DNA from: Sciurus carolinensis
Lineage: Eukaryota; Chordata; Mammalia; Rodentia; Sciuridae
Direction: 5' to 3'
NCBI RefSeq assembly: GCF_902686445.1
Contig: NC_062213.1
Location: 4,833,241 to 4,897,240 of the forward strand
DNA length: 64,000 nt
The position numbers and the translations under genes were made by a program. The notes under the pieces are model-generated. The model did not search any database. It saw only the letters and a program-made list of their open reading frames with translations, and was not told the origin of the DNA. This document shows, one piece after another, positions 11,861 to 23,125 of this stretch (the stretch's first letter is position 1; every line of letters begins with the position of its first letter).

Positions 11861-13639
11861 AAGAATGTATTTCATGGATCTCCTCCTTAGTCACTGGGAG
11901 AAGTTCTAGAGCCAGAAGGCAAATGGTCCTGTGTGGCGAGGCTACTTAGCTCTCTCTATCTGGTATGTAGAGGGGGACTGATGCTGGTGGATTGGAAATG
12001 CCCTGGAGCTTTTTGGATAAGAACAGAATATGGGTTTTCTGTGATTCGGGTATGGGAAGAACATAAAAGAGTGACTTTTTAAGACTCAAGCTGCTGGAAG
12101 GGGTCCTGTTGTTTATGCTACATACATAATTTTGTTGCATAATGAATGGTCCTACAAGATGCTGTTTCAAGTACTCTTCTGAATCTAAGCATGGATTCCT
12201 CCTAGGGTACCCTACGCTTTTATATCTTGTATTGTTACCTGAGATTAAAAATGGGTCACTGAAGCCCAGGATGGAAGGAGTAGGTATATGCTGGGCCTCA
12301 TAGATATTGGATAACTGGTCATGACACTAGTGACCTTGCAGCCTCCCTCTGCTATCTGTCACTTGAACTAGAAAATCACAGAAGGAATCATGTGTTGAAA
12401 TAGAAATGATCTGTAAGACCATGCCAAAGCCAATTCAGAAAGCACAGGCAGCCCGCATGGAAAGGTGAGTCCCACCCCAGACTTACCTGCTCCTGTGCTT
12501 CACCCCTTCTCCCTCCACTCACCTGCAGCCTTATGGGCACGCCTCCCTGCTAGTCGACATAATGGAAAAGAGTGAAGAGTCTCTTTTAAAAATGGGTGTG
12601 TACTTCTTGCTGCCATAACTAACAGTGGACAGGGTGGCTGTGGAGAACAGACATGAAGCAAGGTGATCTCAATGGAAGAATTTGGGTGGTATTTTTTTGT
12701 TTGCTCATTTTGCAGTGAAGAAAAGACAAGTGGAGAGTTATTATAAGTGGATTGATTGACTTCTCCAGGATTTTTTCAAAACTATGAGAAGTTAGGTGAC
12801 ATCCAGAGTAACAATCTGTGGATGGGGTTGTTCAAAAGGGCATAGGTAATGAAGATATTTGTGAAAAAAACTAAATGAATGCTATATGGCACACCCTATG
12901 GAGAAAACCCTCAAGGTGGACGAGATGAGCATCCTGTGGACTTCAGTTAACCTCTTTCCCTGTCCACTCTGCCCTAACTCTGTGGGCCTATGCCAAACAA
13001 TGTGTGGTACAGGCAGGGAGGCTATGTATGGGCTCTATAGCATGCACCTCCTTCACCCAGATGAAGTGGACACTGTGCCTTTAGCAGAGACTAAAGCTAA
13101 ACACCCGGTGTAGGGGAACCATGCCCTTAAATTTCTCCCAATATCCTTGTTCATACCTCTTGTCCTGCCATCCTCTTAGCTATCTCTTCATTCTTCAAAA
13201 TGTCTCACTTTGGTTAATATATTGCATGGTGACTTTACTGACATCGCAGCACTTGCTCATGAAATCATCTTGCTAGCAGGTGGTAAGTGCACTACAGTCT
13301 TCCCTTCCACAGTGGTGTGGTAAGATTTATTTACCCTGCAGAAAATATTTCTAATGAACCATAGTTCAATGACTTATAAAATACCCATCCATCACCATGT
13401 TATCCCCATTTGCAGAGATACTAACCAAGGAAATCATTTTACTGTGAAGGAGAATTTGTAATGAACTCAAACTTACAAATTAATTTATTTTCATCATGTG
13501 CCTCATAAAACAAAATCACTGGCTTGATAGATGGAATGAACTTCTGGGACTAAGGTCAAATTTTTTGTAGTAACATCTTATAGGTTCGGGTTCTATGCCA
13601 CAAAGTAAAGTATATGCCTTAAACCAACAGTTATTCATA
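11861..13639. other. Non-coding stretch, nothing identified
   Basis: No coding exon, RNA gene or recognisable repeat. All open frames are under 80 codons. Confidence 0.5.
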
Positions 13640-14289
13640 TCACCCAGGATCCAAACAGGAGGCAGAAGCCACATAGCATTTTGAAAGTGCAGAGACTAGT
13701 ATAAAGAATTATTAACTATAATAGAGGGCTGCTTACCATGGGGCAAAGAGAAATAGAAAAAATATGGCAATGGAAGCTATATAGAGCAGACACTACCACC
13801 TGAGAGAAGTACCCACCTGCAAGAACTGCACGTACTGATCAGGGCTTAGATGAAGACATCATGGGAAAGGATTCAGCCGAAGTCCATTGGATGTCAGCAA
13901 ACTTCATGGAGGTACCACGTAAGTGAGACTCCCTGGGAATATGCCTCCTGGTGGGGATGCTGGAAGAAACTGTCTCCAGGAGGGAGCGTACCACAGACAT
14001 AACTGAGGAGCAACTTCTCTGGGGTAGGAGGAAAAGTGCCCGTGGGGACGTGCTGCATTAATGGAACTTGCTGGGAAGCTTCTCTCTGGGGTCAGTGAAG
14101 CCCAGTCCTTGGTATTGACATGGAGGACACTTGTCGGAGAGTGCACTTGGAAGATACCCGTAACACATTGGGGAAAGCTTCCAGTGAGAAAGAAGAGCAA
14201 GCTGTTTTCTACCATATGCTTGTGAGAGCCTTATGAAAAGGAGCATCTGGAACCAGAAATTGAAGCCCCATTCACCTGCAGGGCCCCTC
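13640..14289. other. Possible degraded repeat, unclassified
   Basis: The ATCCAAACAGGAGGCAGAAG start and the GAATTATTAACTATAATAGAG block resemble ancient dispersed repeats, perhaps retroviral-like internal sequence. It lies directly left of a MaLR internal region and could be its 3' continuation on the minus strand. Not recognised with certainty. Confidence 0.35.
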
Positions 14290-15300
14290 TAGGGCTACCT
14301 ACTGATGAAGGTTGTCATGGTGCCACCTGACACATCAGACATGTTTGTAAGGTGAATCACCATTATCAAAGAACCAGTCATGAAAGGTGCACCTGGAAGT
14401 GAGAGATAGCAGTTGATAGATAGCAGTCTTCTCCTTTGGCTTCTCACTTTCCATGGTCATGCTTCTACATACATCTTAACTTCTGTGCAGCAAGGAAACC
14501 ACTCTATATTCCCACCAAGCAAGATACAGATATCCTTCTTACCAGTATGGGATTTTCACACACCCTCTAAAGTGTCTGGTCGTTGTGCCCATAACTGGTC
14601 TGTCAAAGACATACAGCACTACCATCTATTCTTTGCTGTAAAATGAGTTCATTTATCACACAGTGTTTGGGGATGCTACGATGATGGATAATGGTGCCAG
14701 TAGAAGCATTACAGGCAGAGAAGGAAAAACTATATGACAACAAATCTTAGATCTCTCCACCAGAGAAGAGGGCCAATGTAATCAACCTGCCACCAGGTGG
14801 CTAGATGGTGCCCCTCCAAGGGATTTTGCCATATTAGGGATTTGTAAATGTCATCTAATTTCAGAAGATTAGCAGATTAGAAGATTAGCTAACAGCATTG
14901 GCACTGGCCAAAAGACCAGTGTTGCCATAGCTAAACTCACAGGGAAGTTGTCTGTTGTGTTGCCAGAGAAAGGCATCCATCAGGAGATGCCAGGTCATGC
15001 TACTCACCAGGATGATGCTTTCTGGGTGCCACAGAAACTTGTCCACAGAATAATCTACTGGTGTCATTCACTGGAAATCTGCCCTCTAGGTCAGGGAAAG
15101 CCACATACAGGGATGTGTATCACTGTAGAACTCAGGCTAAAGCCACTCCCATGGGTAGCTCTATACCTTTTATAGTACTAGGGGAAGTCACCTCTGGGAA
15201 GGCATGGCCTGCTGAGTTGGCTGCTGCATATTGCAGATATCTGACACGATGAGCACAACTGAACGAGGTGTAGGTATAGCAGCCCCTTCCTCCCACATTG
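14290..15300 (-). mobile_element. MaLR internal sequence, minus strand
   Basis: Blocks typical of THE1/MST/MLT internal regions in reverse appear in order. They include GTGCCACCTGACACATCAGA, ATCTCTCCACCAGAGAAGAG, the following GGCCAATGTAATCAACCTGC, CCACCAGGTGGCTAGATGG, and GATGATGCTTTCTGGGTGCC. Internal MaLR sequence normally encodes no protein, and none is intact here. With the LTR to its right (15376-15812) it forms the 5' half of a minus-strand element. Confidence 0.7.
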
Positions 15301-15375
15301 TCCCTTAAGCATTCTCTAGAGACAACACTGTCAGTTGCAAAGGAGAAATGCTTATGGAGAAGTTAACTCCATCAT

Positions 15376-15812
15376 GTTAATTGGCTCTGCATCACTGTGA
15401 CCAAAATGTGAGACGCTAACAACTTAGAGGAGGAAAAATTTAGTCTGTCTTATAGTTTCAGAGGTCTCAGTCCACGGCCGACCAACTCCATTGCAGAAAC
15501 ATCATAGAGGAAGCAGTCATGATAGCCAGGATGTAGAGGTGGGGGTGAGGAAGGAGCCAGGGACAGGTACAGTCCCAAGGTCATGCCCCCAGTGACCTAT
15601 ATCCTCCAGCCACTCCCCACCTGCCTACAGTTTCCACCCAGTAGTCCACTTGAATTATTAATCTATCAAATGGATTAATCTACTGATGGGGTTATAGCCC
15701 TCATGATTCAACCATTTCCTAAAAGCTTCGCCTCTGAATCTTGCTGCACTGGAGACCATGTTTCCAACACATGAGCTTTTTGGGAGATATTCCAGGTCCA
15801 AAGCACTACCTC
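15376..15812 (-). mobile_element. MaLR 5' LTR, minus strand
   Basis: The minus strand starts near 15812 with a worn GGTAGTGCTTTGGACCTGGA (for TGTTATGGTTTGGATCTGGA). It runs through AATCTACTGATGGGG and CCCCAGTGACCT, and ends at the TCACAGTGATGCAGAG side at about 15385. As the right-hand member of a minus-strand element it would be the 5' LTR of the internal region at 14290-15300. No left LTR was found. Confidence 0.75.
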
Positions 15813-17107
15813 CACATCACAGAGTGGGCAATGAAGTGTGATTTGGGAGATGAGGTACAGAAAACTGTTCTGGTCATATCACCATAGAGTGTGTTCTTCC
15901 CTGCACCAGTGTACATATGGCAAAGACAAGGGAGTGGAGGAGGGAGTAGTCTGTTATTTGCAGTAGTTTTGACTTTCATAAATGCAACATTTTACTTAAT
16001 TGATTCAGACAGTTCTGTGCAAGGGAAGACAACTTTGACCAGAATTTACAGTAAAATTTGAGTTAAATAAGAATCTAAACCTCCCTACTAAGAATTTTGG
16101 TTTCCTTATGTTACACTACCTTGAAAAGAAGAGGACTCCTGATTTTGCCAGGGTAGTTGATTCAAAATGCCAAGAGGAAACTCTGTTAACAAAACACATT
16201 GTCAAGACACACTGTCAAGAAAGACAATATACGAAATCCAAGGAATGCACTTGGCTATTTTATTATAACTCATCTCCAAATTATCCATCAACAGGAAATT
16301 GTGGCAACTCAATAAAGAAAGTTCCACTAAGAATATGGATCCTCTGTGAATAAAAGGCATTAATCACTGTACCAGGAAGAACATTCCAAGATGGATGGGT
16401 AGAGGTAGAAGATGACCACAATTTGTTTACTCCTCCTCAAGAGCTCCATAAGTACTAACCAGAACTCATGTTCTGTTCATTAATTTTACCCCCTTTGCTT
16501 CTCCCCATTTTTTCATTTAAAAATCACTGGTGGTGCCAACATTTTAAGTTTCAGGTGAGAACAGAAAGATATTGACATTCTCACTTCATAAATCTTGTAA
16601 AATCTGTGATGTAAGTGGAGTTTGAATAATAATGCCAGTACAAGGGGCATTCAGAGAACCTTGCAATGCCCGCGGAAGGTTCTACAAGGTAGGACCTAGT
16701 TAAGGGCCTTGTCAGTTGCTTCAGACAGTGAGTCACTTTACCACATCCTGATGGTGCTGGCTTGGGATCAATCAGAGTCTCGGAACACTTCTTTGCTCAT
16801 CTTGAAATAAAGATGAGGACACTCTGCATGGGGTTATTATAAGGCACACATGATAGAACGTCTATGAAGGGACTGGAAGATTTTAGAATAGTATAAAATT
16901 CTAGTAGATTTTCATTGACTTATAAAATTATTGTATCATGCTCAAGATAGATAACAGAAAGTCTCATAAAACTTTCACTTCCGTGTCTATATCAAAGTGT
17001 TCTAATTAATAAAAAAAGGAAAAAAAATTAAACAAAGCCCTAATGAACAATAGTCTCCAACACCAGAGGGCCTGATCTTACTTCAAGTATCTAGAGACAT
17101 GCACTGT
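15813..17107. other. Non-coding, AT-rich, unidentified
   Basis: No gene or clear repeat. It includes short A-rich runs at 17011-17033. Open frames reach at most 81 codons. Confidence 0.45.
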
Positions 17108-17410
17108 TATAGTTGGATCTGCAATGTCCTCCCAAGACTCATGTTGAGAGCTTGGTTCCTGGCTGGTGACACTATAGAGAGGTGGGAACTTTGGGAGCTA
17201 GGCCCTCTTTGGAAGACATGAGGAACGGGGGGCATGCCTTTGAAGTGCATGTTTTATCCGCGGACCCTTCCCTCCGCTTCCCCCGCTTCCTCACTTTGCT
17301 TCCTGGGCGCCATAAGCTGAACATATTTGATCAGTCACACCCTCCCTGCCATGATGTTTGGTCTCACTGGAAGCCCCCAGTCAAAGGAGCCAAGTGACTA
17401 TAGGTGGAAG
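17108..17410 (+). mobile_element. MaLR LTR, plus strand, 3' truncated
   Basis: It starts TGTTATAGTTGGATCTGCAATGTC, the MaLR LTR start. It continues with GAGAGGTGGGAACTTTGGGA, the CCTTTGAAG block, TGCTTCCTGGGCGCCATAAG and CCATGATGTTTGGTCTCAC. The last stretch of the LTR, with its AATAAA signal, is missing. The break abuts an LTR of opposite orientation. Confidence 0.75.
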
Positions 17411-17757
17411 CCTTCATGATTGACTGGCTCCATTTCTTTGGGCCTGAGGTGGTGGAGGAGGCTGTTCAGTTCATGGCAGTGGGGAAGGAGAGAGAGAGTG
17501 AAAAGGACCAAGGGACAGGGGATAAGAAATACCCTTCCAAGGCATATCCCCAGTGACCTACCTCCTCCAGTCAGGTCCCAACTTCAAGCCTCCCCCCCAC
17601 CTCCCAGCTGTCTATTCAGCTATCAGTGGACTAATCCAGTGATAAGTACTCTGGCCTCAATCACTTCTCAAGAGCCTCACCTCTGGATATGGCTCACTTG
17701 GGACAAAGCCTTTAACACATGAACCTTTGGGGGCCATTCCAGATCCAAACCATAGTA
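17411..17757 (-). mobile_element. MaLR LTR, minus strand, 3' truncated
   Basis: The right end, GGGGGCCATTCCAGATCCAA ACCATAGTAG, is the reverse of a MaLR LTR start. CCCCAGTGACCTACCTCCTC and GGACTAATCCAGTGATAAG follow leftwards. The part beyond TGATTGACTGGCTCCATTTC is absent. It stands tail-to-tail with the plus-strand LTR at 17108, and both lack their 3' ends at the junction. Confidence 0.75.
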
Positions 17758-18229
17758 GTCCCATGGAGAACTTGCAACCTATGGCTCACCTTATGAATGC
17801 ATCTCAACAGTGTTCCTAACTGGTACTCTGTCATCTCCCCAATCCAAAAGACCTGCCCGTCATTGTTGACTCTTTTGTGCAGTAGTACAAAGTAAGTTCT
17901 CTCTACATTTAGAAGGATTATTCATTCCAATATTCTCTATACTCTAGATCCATAGAAACTTTGTTAAACTATCAAAGCATTTATCTTGCTGTAGAGAGAT
18001 GGATGTGAGCCAAAGGTCTTCATGTCACCTGACTGTTCCAATCCAAAAATTCCAAAGGTATGGTGATGTTTTCAGAGCCCATGGCAGGAATGGTTTAGAA
18101 CCTGTGTCTAATGGAACACAGGGGAACTTACCTTTTTCTGATGCACAGTTAACATGTTCAGTAGTTGTGGAGTTTTCTATGGCCAATTTATACTTTTAGC
18201 AATATATAATTATTGTTTTCAGCAATTTT

Positions 18230-18365
18230 TAATTTCATTTACAAATTTCATCAGCCCAACTCTTCCAACTAGACCCTACCTCCCAAAATTTCCACCATCT
18301 TCTAATAGTGACACCAGCTGAGGACCAAGTTTTCAATGGGAGACTTCGGAGGGCAATGCAGGTCA
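18230..18365 (-). repeat. Possible MaLR-like LTR fragment, minus strand
   Basis: ACTAGACCCTACCTCCCAAA, then CCATCTTCTAATAGTGACACC, then GGACCAAGTTTTCAATGGG follows the order of the 5' part of a rodent MaLR-like LTR read in reverse. Weak, no termini visible. Confidence 0.4.
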
Positions 18366-19494
18366 GAATTCTCAGTGTGTGTCCCTAGATACTTGGAGTA
18401 AGATCATGCTGGTAATAAAATTGAGGTTGTCAAACCTCTCCTTTAAAAAATCTTACATATTTTTAATCTCTATACTCATTATTATGCCCTCTTTTAAATT
18501 ATTAATATGAATTAATGATTTTAATTTCAGTTCTTTTCCTCTGAAGCCCAAACACATTTGGCATGTTTTTCTGTCCTATTTATTCAAGCCTATGTAATTG
18601 TATATCTGGTTTTTTGAGTCCCCAGTGTGACGTTTCTCTTTTTATGTAGCCTCCTTTCCCATCCTCCTGTTGACTTTTTGTCTTACATTTTTCTTACATT
18701 ATGTTTTTCTGCTTCACTTTATAGAAGCTCTACCTTCTTGTGTGCTTTGAAAACCTGAACCAATTATTTCCCATTGAAATGCAATTATAATTATATTTCA
18801 TAGATGAAATAATGTTCTCTTTAGTCATCCTTGAACAATGTGGTTTTTTAAATCTCATTTTTACCAGTAGATAGTGTGGCCCACAGTGCTTCTCTTAGCA
18901 TGTGGAAGTGATAGATACCCTTAGAGCTCAGGTGAAGGTCACGCTGATTTGCTTCTAGCAGGAATGTCCAGGGGAAACTGTCCTGGGAACTGTCCATAGT
19001 GCTGAAATATCTTTTGTTTTGTTGTCTTGTTTTAAATCTCTCTAGCCTTTTTGGACAGGGCACTCTATCTCTATGGAATCTAGAAACAAGATCTAAATGC
19101 TACGTGTGCTAGTTCCTAATGCAGTATTGTTGTTTCCTGCCCCTGTCAGTGGAATACACACACACCCCTTTATATTTAATTGCTTCTATGTCCATGTAAT
19201 TCGCCTATCTATAATAAAAGAGGATATCAATAAATAGGGCCTACCTCCTTTCTTGTCAGTGAAAAGCTGTCTTCCATTCCCAGCATATTCTCTCATATGC
19301 TTAAGCTCCTGGATGTCAACTGTGTCCCCTTGACCCTACTCTAATCCTGGATTTTGCAGACCAGTCTTTCTGGTCACCACTGGAATGGATTTGCAGACTT
19401 GTTTTGAGTTCACTTTATGGGTTATGGTTACTGATTCACTTTATTTTGGCCAAAACTGAGTAAGAAAGTAAATGAGAGAAAGGGGGAAGGAAGA
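18366..19494. other. Non-coding, AT-rich, unidentified
   Basis: No gene or clear repeat. The 18420-18790 part is T-rich and might be a very old L1 on the minus strand, but no diagnostic block was certain. Confidence 0.4.
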
Positions 19495-19800
19495 AACTAA
19501 GGGAAGGACAGCTGGCTTGTCAAGTCCTTGCTCAACCTTGAAAGCTCAGCTCAGAGGAATCTTCTGAGATGTGCTACTTCAATAGTGCCATCAGGCTCTC
19601 CCCATTCTGAGAGTCCCGGGTGCCCACTGTCTGCTGCACACAGTTCAGTGCTTCTCTACGCATCTGGAATCACTATCACTGCTGTATGAAATTAACTTGT
19701 ATACAGTGCTTACCTCCATTAGTCTCTATGTTAGTGTCTGCTAAAATGCAGTTTATTTTATGCATTTCCATTCTATACTCCAACGAGCAAAATACACATA
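19495..19800 (+). repeat. L2 3' region relic
   Basis: GGCTTGTCAAGTCCTTGCTCAA, AAAGCTCAGCTCAGAGGAATC and TTCTGAGATGTGCTACTTCAA match the L2 3' 'caggtctcagctcaaatgtcacctcctcagagaggcc' zone in order. Strong decay. Confidence 0.55.
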
Positions 19801-20664
19801 CTCTTTGAAGCAGAGTCTGCATCCTCATTCTGTCAATGTAAAGAACCTGAATGGGAACTGAAACGACTTCTCCAGGTAGAGGGCAGTTGGTAATTTAGGA
19901 TGGAACAGATTAGAAAGCAAAAACCTAAAAACTCAGTACACTAGAGAGCCAACTTTTCATTCATGACACCTGTGCTTTTCAAGATGACACAAGCTTTGTC
20001 ATTCTCCCCAGGACCTGGGTAAACAGAGGCACCTGTCTGGAGGATGGTAGCAGAGGGAGAACCAATATGGCAAATGGTGTCAACTTGTCAAGTGTCTGCT
20101 CAGAAAGCATGCAGCCCACTGACTAGTCCAGGAAATGGGTGTGGCCAAGTCTGGTGTCCACAGCTGGGAGCATAATTCTGCTTCCAGGAGAAAGCAATCA
20201 ATATTCTGCAACAACAGTAAGTAGAACCCAATGGTAACTAAGAGCTGGAATTTGAAACCAAACTTTTTTTCTTTTTAAGTTTGGAGTCAGTTTATATTTC
20301 ACTATGTGATAGTCACTTTTGTTAGTTTTCAAATGTATGCATGACGAGTACTAACACTAAGAATTCTTAAACTGTTTAAGGGTAAGTTCTCTGTTGTTCT
20401 ACTGTAATAATCTCCTCTAACCAGTGGGTCAGCATCAGTTGTTTCCCTTCTCTGGCAAACCATTATTTAAGATGCATGATCTTTGCCTCTGTTGTCCTGT
20501 GCTTTCCCATGAAACTTGCATGTGGTTCGAGAGAGTAGGATCCACCATTCCAGATCCACCATGATTCTCCTTATACTATTTTTTTCAGCCAGTCTCTACA
20601 TTCATACACACTCACAAACACTCACACACAAATACATGTGCTATATAAACAGTTTACTTACACA

Positions 20665-21030
20665 TATTCTGAATGAAGACTAAAATCCTTGCCTTAGCCT
20701 AGAAGGCTCTACATTGTCTGGCTTCATACAATGCCCTGCAAACACCAGGTCAGTGAACTCCAGTTCTGTACCTTTTCTCTGCTGTCCTCACCTAAGGCCC
20801 TCTGTGTGTGCTTCTTCTCATGTGCCTCACTGGCTGTTCTCAGGGCATCCTGTATCTCTGCTTCCTAACACTTAGCACAGGAAGACTCCAGGTAGATCTT
20901 GGGATCTCTAACCACTGGCACTCCCAACTATATTATTTGTTTGATGTGACAGATTTTGTGCCTGTCTGAAGCCCAGCACAGTATCATGGTGGAGGTGAGA
21001 GCTAACATCTATTGAGTGAATGAAGAAAGA
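20665..21030 (+). repeat. L2 3' end
   Basis: It reads GACTAAAATCCTTGCCTTAG, AAGGCTCTACATTGTCTGGC, then the CTGTTCTCAGGGCATCCTG block. A tail with GCCCAGCACAGTATC follows, ending ATTGAGTGAATGAA. This is the standard order of the L2 LINE 3' end, including the terminal TGAATGA repeat-like end. Old, with no coding potential. Confidence 0.75.
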
Positions 21031-21097
21031 CCTTGCTGATTGCTTCTCTGAAATTAGTCTCTACCATTTCTGAGCCCCTGCTGAAATTTGAACACTT

Positions 21098-21575
21098 TAT
21101 TACATCCTCCTATAGTAGACAGAAGAATGGCTTCCCAAAGAGTCCAAGCTCCAACCCACTGAAACTGTGTCAATGTCAACCAACATGCTGAAGAGACCTT
21201 GAGATGTGGCAAGATGAGGACCTTGAGGTGGGAAGTTATCCTGCATGATGGCCGTGGGTTGGGTGTAATGACAGGGGTCCTTTGAAGGGAGACCAGGAGA
21301 AAAGAGGGGGACTTGAGGAGGCCACACTGAAGGCTTTGAGAATAGAGGGAGGAGTCATGACCAAGGAATTTGGGTGGCTTTTAGAAGAAGGAAAAGCCAA
21401 GGGATCAATCCTTCCTTGGGACCATTAGAAGGAACAGAATCCTGCCAACACTGAGCTTTCAACCCTGCAAAACCCACTTATGAGATATGGCCTCCAGAAC
21501 AGTGGAAAAATAAATCTGTGTTGTGAGTCACTAAGGTTTCATTAATTTGTCACAAAAACAATAGAGAATCAACAT
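21098..21575 (+). mobile_element. MLT1-like LTR (ERVL-MaLR), plus strand
   Basis: The blocks GAATGGCTTCCCAAAGAGTCC, CCAACCCACTGAAACTGTGT and GACCTTGAGGTGGGAAGTTATCC appear in order. They are followed by AATGACAGGGGTCCTTTGAAGG. The end region has GGCCTCCAGAACAGTGG and AAATAAATCTGTGTTGTGAGTC, which contains the AATAAA signal at about 21509. Nearly full length, about 480 bp. Confidence 0.75.
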
Positions 21576-22334
21576 GACTGTCTTGAATTATATGTTCTCC
21601 TCTCCTGACCTCGCCCAGGGTCCAGACTCCACAGAGACAGGGGGACCCACCTCTGGAGCCCAGGAAGTTGTGTTCCACACTGACCTCTTCATCAATTCCT
21701 TTAAATTTTGAGGTTTACTCTTATTTATTCTAGGGGAGGCCTTTAGGCCTTTGTGTGAATTCTAAATAAAGAGAAGTGGCATGGAGGAATTCTCCAAGTT
21801 CTACTTGGCGTTTATTCATGCAGACCATCCACATACTAAGGCAGAGAGGATCAGGGTGGCACTGCCCTCTGAACCCGCCACGTGCCCTCCTCTCTATGTC
21901 CCGTGCGCTCCTCTGTCTGCCTCTTGCACTGCCTCAGGACTCATGCCATGAGTTAGGAGTCCTCGAGAGAGTTTCCAGGAGACCCAAGGCTGCCCTCAAG
22001 TTTGCGTTAGAAGTGAGCTCCCTGCGAAAACTGGGAAAGGAGGAGCCTGGAATACTCACTGTGTTGCTGTGACAGTCACTTGAAGTCCCTGTAATGGAAG
22101 AGTGTCCTCGAATCAGGAAGTAGAACTCCTAGTGGAAACATGGAAGCCGCCTTGTCTCTGGTGGGGAGGAGCACGTTCTCCCTGCCCTGGTGTCTTGCAA
22201 AGTCACCGTTTTCCGTTCCATCATGTCCTGGACCCACCGAGGAATGACGGCTTCGTGTCACTCCAGGTTATGTTTCATCAGGATTCACTCAATGAAAAGG
22301 GGAAGAAATGAAGCTGCTTTAACCTTTAAACTCT
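21576..22334. other. Non-coding stretch, unidentified
   Basis: No gene. A 98-codon frame at 21776-22072 (+) has no recognisable motif. The sequence looks single-copy. Confidence 0.45.
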
Positions 22335-22615
22335 TTTTAAATAATTTTCATTTGTCCTAATTAGTGGTACATGACAGTAGAATGCATTTATACATTTTGA
22401 TAGATCATACGTAAAATTTCTCATTTTTCTGATTGTACATCTTACAGTATCACAGCAGTCATGCAGTCACATGTACATGAGGTAATAATGTCTGATTAAC
22501 TCTACTATCCTTCCAATCCTTCACTCCCCTCTACTAATATAAAGTAACTATTCTTCCCAGTGCCCTCTCCCCTTATTGTGAATTAGCATCCGCATATGGG
22601 AGAAAACATTCGGCA
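22335..22615 (-). mobile_element. Young sciurid-type L1 3' UTR fragment, minus strand
   Basis: The plus strand begins with the reversed tail TTTAAATAATTTTCATTTGTC and continues GGTACATGACAGTAGAATGC, ATTTCTCATTTTTCTGATTG and CATGCAGTCACATGTACATG. It ends near ATGGGAGAAAACATTCGGC, just short of ORF2. The same tail type occurs in plus orientation at 4886-5107. Confidence 0.85.
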
Positions 22616-22954
22616 TGCTAAGCGAAATAAACCTTTAATCTCTTCATGTCTGGTTTCCAATTTGAGTTTATATTTGGGCGAAAGAAAGATTTTGGCATTG
22701 AAATAAACTGAAATTTGAACAAGTTCCTCCTTCTGCTGAACAGTTCACACGTTTCCTCCTCTGAAACGCCTTCATGTCTTCCTTCTGCGCTTACAGTCTC
22801 CTCCATGGAGGCCTGGATGGAGTGTCACATCCGCAGAGGCAGCCAGACGGGCTGTGGAAGAAGCAAGGGTGTTTATGAGGCAGACTTCTGTCGTGACCCC
22901 AAGTCTATGAGGGTTGAGGTTTGACTCGGGGACAATATTGCTCTTTGTGCTTTC

Positions 22955-23125
22955 ATAAATGTTATTTTGGGTTATCTTTGCAGCAACTCTGCTAAGAAAT
23001 CACTGTGCTTTCCATCGTTTTCAGACATGATAACTTGAAGCTTATAAAGATGAGGTGACTCACCCTAATAACGGATGGCCAAGGTGGTGCGAGGCCAAGT
23101 CAAAAATGCTTATCTGATTCAAGCT
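22955..23125 (+). repeat. MIR SINE relic
   Basis: GCTTTCATAAATGTTATTTTG, TTTGCAGCAACTCTGCTAAG and AAGATGAGGTGACTCACCC are followed by GCCAAGGTGGTGCGAGGCC. This matches the MIR order 'catttaatcctcacaacaaccct...gatgaggaaactgag...cccaaggtcacac'. Confidence 0.6.
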
